From Anaspis maculata (taxonomy: Eukaryota; Arthropoda; Insecta; Coleoptera; Scraptiidae), in contig OX421968.1 of assembly GCA_949128115.1 (NCBI GenBank), positions 25,838,377-25,902,376 on the forward strand: 64,000 nucleotides of DNA. The letters run 5' to 3'. Made by a program: the position numbers and the translations under genes. The notes beneath the pieces were generated by a model. It was not told the DNA's origin. It was given only the letters and a program-made list of their open reading frames with translations, and ran no database searches. Shown here in pieces: positions 56,321 to 64,000 of this stretch (the stretch's first letter is position 1; each line of letters begins with the position of its first letter).

Positions 56321-56700
56321 AATTTCTTGCAAATTATTTTCAATCTTTTTCTCTAATTCGAACTTCCCACCCGAAGGGACGTTTCGAACAAAAATGTACA
56401 TAGGTTCCTGGAAGTCGGGAAAGTTTTGGGGTGACACAACCGATTTTTTTTGGACTCCTTGTAATCCTGTATGCTAAAACGTCCAGATCTGTCGAGATTT
56501 TTTTTCTGTGTCGGTCGGTCGGTCTGTGTGTGTGTGTGTATGTATGTGATGTGATATGTGATATGTGATGTATGATATGTGATGATGTCTCAAGTTCTGT
56601 GAGATACAACTTCTGACATTTGTTGACAGTGACACTTTTGTTTGACAGATGACTGCCAAAAACTAATGGACTCTTTCCAGAAAAAAACCATGTCTGCATT
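56321..56700. repeat. Low-complexity and dispersed-repeat DNA
   Basis: TG/TATG-rich simple repeat at about 56520-56590, then an inverted relative of 51550-51665. Confidence 0.6.
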
Positions 56701-57185
56701 TCCGGAGAACATCTCGAAAATACCACTTTCAAGTGCCTAAAAAAAGAAACAAAATTTTTAAGCTCTTGAAAGTGAGCATTTCGAGCGAGATTTCGAGATC
56801 TTTTTCAAATTATCAAACCCAGATATCTCGAAAACGAAGCCTCGAATCAAAATTTTGCAGGAGTAACTTCTTCTTCTAAATCGAACATGGATCTCAAAAA
56901 TATGAACAATTTCCAAAAATATTCAAGGCGGTAAAAAATTATGGGGCAAAAATAGGGGTATTATCTACGCTCCTAGATAATTTTGACAAAACGCGTTATT
57001 ATCGTTCGATAGAAACTCGCTTAAGTAAGCCTTGGTCAAAGAATAAAATCGGTTGAACGGTTCAAAAGTTATGTTTATCTTCGTTATTATGCAATCTGAA
57101 ATATTTTTTTCTGGGAAAGCCCACTTTATTTTTAATTCTCTATATTCTCTCAAAATTAGGTATCAAAAACTGGACCACCCTGTAT
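56701..57185. repeat. Half copy of the 24847-25897 palindrome family
   Basis: Shares GAACATCTCGAAAATACCAC, AATATCTCGAAAACGAAGCC-like and TTATCTACGC phrases with 25200-25640 and ends CACCCTGTA at 57185. Confidence 0.6.
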
Positions 57186-57344
57186 ATTGTGCGCAGAGTA
57201 CAAAATTGTGCATGAGTCTATGAGTAACAATATCACCGTTTCAGTTCTCGAAATCGCACCATTGTGTTGCTAGATTCAAGGCAAAGAATCAATTCTTACT
57301 GTACGTCAACTCGTTCTCGAAGTATCGCTTTGTAACTTTTCAAA

Positions 57345-57820
57345 TGAAGCACCCTATAAAAATTGTGATGTGGGACTGATACGGTACTTCCAGGTCGCCG
57401 AAGTTGTCTAATTAATTCAATAATGCTGGATTTATGCAGCAAAAATTGATCTTAAGTTTCAAGTTTTATTACAACTCCAACTAAAAAGTTGCACTTTCAT
57501 TTTGGATGGCAAATTTTTATGCAGCTAAATTAAAATTGAACTGAACTCCCGTCAACTAGGCTAGAAGGTGACCGCGCTGACCAGGTTCCAACTTGTTAGT
57601 GAAAGCGGAGTTTTTAAGAGTTGAGCTCACTCTTCTGTACATAATTTGAGTTCTCCAAGATAAACTACATTGAAAACAGCTAAAGGGTGGTCCAAACTCC
57701 AACTTGCGCTTTACAATGACAGTGCTCAATATTTTCAAAACGTCAAACATTTCTCCATCCCAAGTGATATTTGTATACAAGAAACGTGTACAAAGTGGAT
57801 CTTTGAGCTATAAAGACCGA
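57345..57820. repeat. Left arm of a widely spaced inverted repeat
   Basis: Pairs with 62040-62350 on the opposite strand (CCACTTTGTA, AGATATTTG and TTTATGCAGCAAAAATT-type phrases), spanning about 5 kb. Confidence 0.5.
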
Positions 57821-57883
57821 TAAACTCGTTAAGATGGACGTATGGGTGGTCGACAAAAGTTCATATTGTGGTTATCGTGATTT

Positions 57884-58960
57884 TTAGCGCACTTTCCCAA
57901 AAAATGGGAAAAAGGCGCTTTTAGCTTCACTTTGTCCGTCCGTCCGTACCCGGGATAACTCCTTGGGGAAGAAAGATATCGATGTGGTGTAAACGCTGAT
58001 CAATAGTACATATGTCGAGGATGTCAAGTTGACTTTTAGTTTTTTGTTATTCTGCCGCCATCTTTGATCCGCCATTTTGAATTTCTCTGAAAGTGATCCG
58101 ATTGAAATGAAATTTGCAGGCAATGTAAACCACATCAAGATCTATCCAATTTTCGACAATTGATGTCCCGCCGCCATCTTGTATTCTCCATATTGAACAT
58201 GTTTCGAAGTGATAGAACTAGGAGAATTATGCCTCAACGAAAAAAGATATCGATGTGGTGCAAACGCCCATCGAATGCGTACGTGACCACCATATAAAGT
58301 TGACCAATGACTTTTGTCACTTGGCCGCCATTTTGAATTTCTCTGAAAGTGGTCTGATTCGAGTGAAATTTGCAGGCGATGTGAACTTCAAGTAGATACA
58401 TCCAATTTTCGACAATTGATGCCCCGCCGCCATCTTGTATTCTCCATATTGAACATGTTTCAAAGTGATAGAACTAGGCGATATATGCCTCAACGAAAAG
58501 AGATATCAATGTGATGCAAACGCCAATCGAATGCGTACGTGACCACCATATAAAGTTGACCAATGATTTTTGTAACTTGGCCGCCATCTTTGATCCGTCA
58601 TTTTGAATTTCTTTGAAAGTGGTCCGATTTGAGTGAAATTCACAGGGGATGTGAACTTTATCAAAATACATCCGATTTTGGACAAATGATGCTTTGCCGC
58701 CATATTGAAATTTCTTATCACTCAACGATTTTCATGGAGCTTGGTTCTCACCTTTGTTTCGTGTGATCATTCTTATTCTCCAGCCAAATTCCAACATTCA
58801 GCCGTCATCTTGGCCGCAATATTGAAATCTCTTATTAGTGGAACGATTTTCATGAAACTTGGAACTCACCTTTGTCTATAGTACAATCATTTCGATTTTT
58901 AAGCCAAATTTCATGAATCTGACGTTATTTTGGCCGCCATATTGAAATTTGTGTTCAAAT
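57884..58960. repeat. Tandem repeats of about 260 bp rich in GCCGCCAT
   Basis: Three units begin at about 57975, 58245 and 58501 with AGATATCGATGTGGTG or close variants; each carries GCCGCCATCTT and GCCATTTTGAA steps. A second, different tandem unit follows (58700-58960: ATTGAAAT..CTTAT..ACGATTTTCATG), with an inverted relative at about 60100-60180. Confidence 0.75.
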
Positions 58961-59086
58961 AACGGTAGAACCCTAAATAAGATCTTGCGTTCATTAATCC
59001 TTCAAAAAGGAAGTGCGCTACTGAGCCTCATGCCCATGAGGCATATTCGCTTGTTTTTATTTAGTCCAGACATTTAGCAAACCTGA

Positions 59087-59165
59087 ACCGGCGGTAGCTC
59101 AGCGGTTGTAGCGTTGAGCTGCGAACCTAAAGGTAGTGCGTTCGAATCGACGCGGAAGCATAGAT
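59087..59165 (+). mobile_element. tRNA-derived SINE head
   Basis: A box GGTAGCTCAGCGG (59094) and B box GCGTTCGAATCG (59137), at tRNA spacing. The arms do not fold into a clean cloverleaf, so this is a SINE promoter, not a tRNA gene. Confidence 0.6.
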
Positions 59166-59167
59166 GA

Positions 59168-60843
59168 AAAAGGACCCCGCACAAAAAGTAGGCAAAAGTG
59201 GTCTCGGTGAATTTGGCTGAAAATTGGCACACTTGTACATCTTCACTTTCTGATCAAATACTCAAAATTACAGTCACTTTCTATGTACAGTTCTCCAGCT
59301 ATACAGGGATTTGTACAGGATGTGCCGAAAATTCGAACCCCTTTGGGGGCCTAGTTTTTGTGATAATTTGAAGGTTGAAAAACTTATCCAAGACAGTTTT
59401 TTACATAGAAATCAAATCTCTCCTCTGGACTTCTCTATATTTCACGGTATACAGGGTGTGCTTTTTTCAATTTTCAACAAAGTTTTTTTTTATCGACAGT
59501 AGATTGGATATCTTTTCAGCGCATTTTCCTTGGAAATGGCATTCATATATGATGGCCAGTTTGTCTGTCTGTCTGTTTGTCTATCTGTCTGTCCGTTTGT
59601 GTGTCTGTCTGAGTGTCAATTTTAATTGAGTATGTATCGATTTTGTCATCGACAGTTGATAGAGCTTTTTCTGATTAACAAAATACATTTTGGTTTTCCT
59701 CATTTAGCTAGAACCTGTCAAAAAATCAGTGAAACTATATAACGCAAGAATTTTGTGCTGAGCAGATATTTTGTTGTTGGGTGTGAATGGAACATCATAC
59801 ATTAAACAAAAAAAAGTTGAGTAGTTTGCTTTTTGGACCAATATAAAAAGTAGAAAATAGTTAATATCGCCTCATATGATCAATTTCCTGGGATATTAGA
59901 AACCAAGTTATCTACAGGGTGCATCTTAAAAAAGCACCTAAATATTGATACTATCTGGAGCAACAATTAACATGGGTTGACTATAATATGTCGACTGTTA
60001 CGTTGCTGAAATGTGTACCTATATTTGTTTGATAGGCAAGGCCAAGATGGCAACACAATCATGAAGTCCAGTCTTAAAATAAGAATATTTATAAGACAAA
60101 AGTAACTTCCAAGTTTAATGAAAATCGTTCCACTAATAAGAGATTTCAACATGGTGGCCAATATGGCGGCGCAACTAATCCAGCCATTGGCCATCATTGA
60201 AGATATGAGCTCTATTCGTCGGAAAAGTTCACCTTCACCTTAATATTGTAGATAAAAACTTTGATTTTTGATGAGAAAAATAATGATAACTATGTATGGA
60301 TTTGTTCAAACCAGCCCTTGACCACCCTTGAACACATAAGCTTTCCACTGGAAAACGTTTCAGGCCTCTAGTTTTATTTCTCGAAGAGGAGTGCAACTTT
60401 TTAGTTGACACACGGAAAGACAGACAGACAAACAGACACACAGACAGACAGACAAATTGGCCATATGAATGCCATTTCCAAGGAAAATGCGCTAAAAAGA
60501 TATCCAATCTACTGTCGATAAAAAAAAAACTTTGTTGAAAATTGAAAAAAGCACACCCTGTATACCGTGAAATATAGAGAAGTCCAGAGGAGAGATTTGA
60601 TTTCTATGTAAAAAACTGTCTTGGATAAGTTTTTCAACTTTCAAATTATCACGAAAACTAGGCCCCCAAAGGGGTTCGAATTTTCCGCACATCCTGTACA
60701 AATCCCTGTATAGCTGGAGAACTGTACATAGAAAGTGACTGTAATTTTGAGTATTCGATCAGAAAGTGAAGATGTACAAGAGTGCCAATTTTCAGCCAAA
60801 TTCACCGAGACCACTTTTGCCTACTTTTTGTGCGGGGTCCTTT
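59168..60843. repeat. 1.7-kb palindrome
   Basis: AAAGGACCCCGCACAAAAAG at the left pairs with CTTTTTGTGCGGGGTCCTTT at the right. Arms 59168-59618 and 60402-60843, loop about 780 bp. Both arms contain TACAGGGTGTGC and a CTGT-rich tract. Mirror-image frames (59311 and 60701) are not genes. Confidence 0.8.
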
Positions 60844-61075
60844 ACTGCTGTCGTTAACCTTTCCGGCAAGCGACCAGCCCAGTCACTATAAATAATTGGG
60901 TACCTGCGTTCTGTGTGGACAAGGGGTAATAAGGCGGTTGTCTGAAGCGTGATGCTTACCCCATCACATCGGGCCTCTAGGGGTCCGCGACAACCGGGTA
61001 GTGGATACAAAGAACGGAAGCTCTTAACCTTCCGCTTTGTTGGCCCAGTTCCTCAATGGGATGTAGAGCTGCCCT
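60844..61075. other. Unassigned repeat-like DNA
   Basis: GC-richer than its flanks; may be the outer body of the SINE next to the palindrome. Nothing firm. Confidence 0.35.
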
Positions 61076-61139
61076 ATAGGGTGATTGCATGTAGGGGGCT
61101 CTTGCGGCGCCCCTTGCCACCTGGGGACTTTAGGTTTAT

Positions 61140-61476
61140 CAATAGGGTGATTGCATGTAGTGGGAGTTTATGGCAACATGTCAGTAGTGTCATTGTCATC
61201 TGTCAAGTTTCATCCATGTCGGAGTCAACGTCAACCGGACTAACTTCACTAAATACTGTAATTTTTACGATTTTACGTGTTTTGCTCACGTACTGTTTTG
61301 TTAGGCGTTCACGAGATCGAGATTGTGATTTCTAATCATTCGAACAAAACAATGAATGCCTTACACCTGTTGTGTGCCCCAATGCAATTCCATGGCAAAA
61401 CGTCAAAACATAACTATCGATCCTTGCGCTGCCTGCCGGTGATCAGGTGAACGAATTCCATGCAATCACCCTATTG
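61140..61476 (+). mobile_element. THAP-type TIR element, inner copy
   Basis: 337 bp with perfect 18-bp TIRs CAATAGGGTGATTGCATG / CATGCAATCACCCTATTG. An ORF from 61356 (28 codons) reads MPYTCCVPQCNSMAKR, the first half of a THAP zinc finger, then stops at 61440-61442. Best full copy of this short family. Confidence 0.8.
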
Positions 61477-61621
61477 GTATTGCAAATCGCAAAATCGTGT
61501 GTCATAACTGTCAATCGCGTGATTTTGGCACTTGAATAAATCAACATTAATCTCGCCACACCAATTATTGCTTGCTGTCATTAGTTCTCTTCTTATCTTT
61601 CTATATTGTCGACGCTGAAAA

Positions 61622-61860
61622 ATGCCCTATAAATGTTGTGTGCCACACCGCGCTTAGAATTCAACAAAACAGAAATGGCATAAAATTCCACAAGTTCCCA
61701 CCAATGAAGCCCTAAAGAAGCGCGATGGGCCGTTTTTCGACTTTTATTTGCAATTTGCAAAACGTAAACAAACGAAACTGATCGATAATCTGGATCTGGC
61801 GCAAGCGCGCTGTGCCACCGAACCAAAGCCACCAAGTGGCCACAACCTGAACCAAGATCA
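61622..61860 (+). pseudogene. THAP-domain transposase-like fragment
   Basis: MPYKCCVPH start, stop after two more codons, then, across frames, a KFHKFP step and TNEALKKRDG, which resemble the middle of a THAP domain (…FHxFP…). So more of the finger is preserved than in the inner copy, but it is broken by a stop and a frame change. P-element-type transposases begin with a THAP domain; this fits a decayed P-like element. No catalytic domain is left. Confidence 0.55.
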
Positions 61861-61869
61861 TGCAATTGC

Positions 61870-61924
61870 CCTATTATTATTATTATTATTATTATTACTA
61901 TTATTATTATTATTATTATTATTA
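61870..61924. repeat. (TTA)n microsatellite
   Basis: About 18 TTA/ATT units with one interruption, starting at the right end of the outer THAP element. Confidence 0.9.
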
Positions 61925-62690
61925 GAAAGTCTGTAGCGCTACACTGAATGTCAGCGTAACCATTTCATGTTCGATGCTAGCTAAAGACCCAGTTTTGCTC
62001 GAATATCTGGATCAAATTCCAAATTGCACGTTCAGAAAGTCGATTCTGAAAACCAAAAAATTCACCATATGAACTTTTTTGAAACACCCATAATCTATAT
62101 TTTCATTTTAACGCGTTTATTGGTCGGTAGTACTCCATGATCTCGTCCATGATCCACTTTGTAAATGTTTCTTGTGTACAGATATCACTTTGAGATGGAC
62201 AAATATCTTGCCGTTTTGAAGATATTCAGCACCGCCATGTTAAAGCTCAAGTTGGATCACCCTCTAGCTGACACAGTCTCGCCCTGAAACTTGGAGTGAA
62301 GTTTTAATTTTTGCTGCATAAATCAAGCACAACACGTACCGGTTACTGTAATGAGGTTGGAGCTAAAAATTGGGCAAACGGTTGTCCGTTGACCATATTT
62401 GTTGTGAAATTTTACTGGGACCCGAGCTGGAACCATTTTCCTCGTTTTCTAATACAAAGCACAACGAATTCCAACCCCTAGATAATACCGCCAAATTCGA
62501 ATTACTCCCAACAACTGCTTCAGCGCTTCCTGGCGAGATGAAATTCGGTATTATTTTGCTCCCATTCAAGGAGCACCACTCGTGCATACAGAAACTTCCA
62601 GTGGTTATGTACGACTGTACGTACGTGTATATTGAATCGAAAAAAAAATTCGCTGGACATTTTTATATTTTGATATTTCTTTTCTGAATT
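61925..62690. repeat. Right arm of the wide inverted repeat, then unassigned frames
   Basis: 62040-62350 pairs with 57345-57820. Open frames at 62370-62687 (+) and 62363-62587 (-) overlap; neither has a recognised domain. Confidence 0.4.
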
Positions 62691-64000
62691 ATTTCGACTC
62701 AGGTACTTTACTTATACGTTTCGTTGCTGCGTTTTCAGTCGTTCACACACTGTAAAAATAATTTCTGAAAATACATCTTGTGTTTACCCATTTCAGTTTA
62801 TAGATCGTAAAGAGGAAAACTGTGTGCACAGAGTCGAGTGTACAACATAGTTTATTACGGACATGTAACTTATTGACGGTTGAGACATTAAATGCATGCT
62901 AAAGGAGTTAACTGTAAAAATTGTTTACAATAATAATTGCAACTGGAATAATAACTTGAATGCATGGAAGTAATATAATTCTGTACCAAAATTGAAATAA
63001 GACCGAACGGATGCTAAGGCTCGGCCGTAATAATTATTATCAGTGTAACGTGTAATAATAATTATTGTAAGCTGCGGTTAGTGCGTCTTATTGCTGTCTT
63101 CGTCTAACAAGACTGAGCCGGTTTCATTGGAAAAATAACATCAACCAACAGAGAGTTGCATTATGCATTTCATGAATATTGTTATATTTTACACCAAGGT
63201 TATTTATTATAAATTTATTGTGTATTAATAACTACCATACGCGAGAAAATAAGACATTTTTAACAATACACTCAATACTCTGGGAGTGGACATTTCATCT
63301 TATTTATGCACGGTATTATTTTTTTCTCTGAATAATAATGATGAAGTGTATGGACGAGAAGTTCTTCTTACTGTACAAACATTTAAAGCATTATGCTGAT
63401 TGGTATTAATTTGTTCAGTTTATTGATAATGGAAAGCTTCAATTAATTGAATTGCGTTTCAAGTTCCTCAGATCAATGTACTTGCTTGGGTTTCGTAATT
63501 ATTATACTCTGGGTCTTGGTCTTATTCCATTTCATAATGTCCTCTCTGATGAACTTCTCAACTGACCGGAAATTAGATAAAATGCCAAAATTAGTGTAGA
63601 GATAACAGATAACAGATTGGTTAAATTGACTTTGAGATCTCTCTATCTCGATGAATAAATGTGGGGAAACTCCGAGGGAAATTCTGTTATTGAGCTGAAT
63701 CATAATAATATGTGATCAGTCAACGTCATCTTGAGAATCCGAAGAAATCGTCAAGTTATTCATCGTTATACATACATTTCGTCACACCAGGTTTTCTAAT
63801 TATTGTACACGGTGTGAATGACTCACTATGCAATATGCATAAAACGTGCTAATCGTTTCAATTATTCATTCTTATTTTTTCAGTGAATTTATGTACGTCG
63901 TGACAGTCTGAAAACATGTCCTATTATTATTATCATGGGCTACGCCCCATGCTTGAGGAAGTAGCAACTTTGATTTCAAAGCAAACGAAGAGGTTACGCG
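62691..64000. other. Unique-looking AT-rich DNA
   Basis: No palindrome, TIR or gene recognised, apart from a small inverted CATGGGCTACGCCCCATG at 63936-63953. It may be intron of the 44176 gene. Confidence 0.4.

Larger units (their letters stand above)
61076..61874 (+). mobile_element. THAP-type TIR element, outer copy with another copy inside
   Basis: Ends ATAGGGTGATTGCATG and CATGCAATTGCCCTAT (14 of 16 paired). A second member of the family lies inside at 61140-61476. The outer element carries its own THAP-like start at 61622. Confidence 0.7.

Noticed and set aside
59087..59165. tRNA gene
   Set aside because: A and B boxes are present but stems do not pair well; called a SINE head.
59311..60701. 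Two similar small proteins on opposite strands
   Set aside because: Again the two arms of one palindrome.

Overview
This window is eukaryotic nuclear DNA, most likely from an insect or another arthropod. The evidence is split genes with GT/AG introns, a conserved chromatin-remodelling gene, tRNA-derived SINEs, a CsRn1-type Ty3/Gypsy retrotransposon, a hAT element, THAP-bearing and MADF-bearing DNA transposons, and many foldback elements ending in CAGGGTG/CACCCTG at TA. I cannot name the species.

Only two host genes are supported. (1) INO80, minus strand: the first four coding exons lie at 14560-14497, 14437-14252, 14191-13851 and 668-330. They give 310 codons and continue beyond the left edge. 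The last intron is about 13.2 kb and packed with repeats. (2) A secreted or membrane protein, plus strand: one signal-peptide exon at 44176-44275 after a GC-richer 5' region. No later exon was recognised before 64000. The two genes point away from each other, with about 29 kb of repeat-dominated DNA between them.

Regions: 0.3-14.6 kb is INO80 with, in its large intron, a MADF-ORF element, SINEs, LINE fragments, a decayed Gypsy element and several foldbacks. 15.0-24.6 kb holds short TIR elements and a 3.7-kb palindrome. 24.7-30.4 kb is a nested 5.7-kb super-palindrome. 30.7-31.1 kb is a THAP-type TIR element. 31.5-36.8 kb is a Gypsy mosaic with gag and pol largely open, two different LTR types in A-B-A order, and a tRNA-like sequence inside LTR type A. 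37-43.3 kb holds a foldback with a second element inside it, and a chain of four elements joined at TTAA. 43.4-64 kb is the signal-peptide exon and its intron, filled with palindromes, a hAT element with intact 8-bp target duplication, tandem repeats and a self-nested THAP element.

Apart from the two host genes, nothing here looks like a pathway. The notable biology is the mobile DNA: the LTR with a tRNA-like fold, the repeated THAP first exons, TTAA-linked insertions, and long hairpins inside gene introns that would be double-stranded if transcribed. Coordinates of repeats were set by eye and can be off by several bases; exon borders rest on splice consensus and reading frame.
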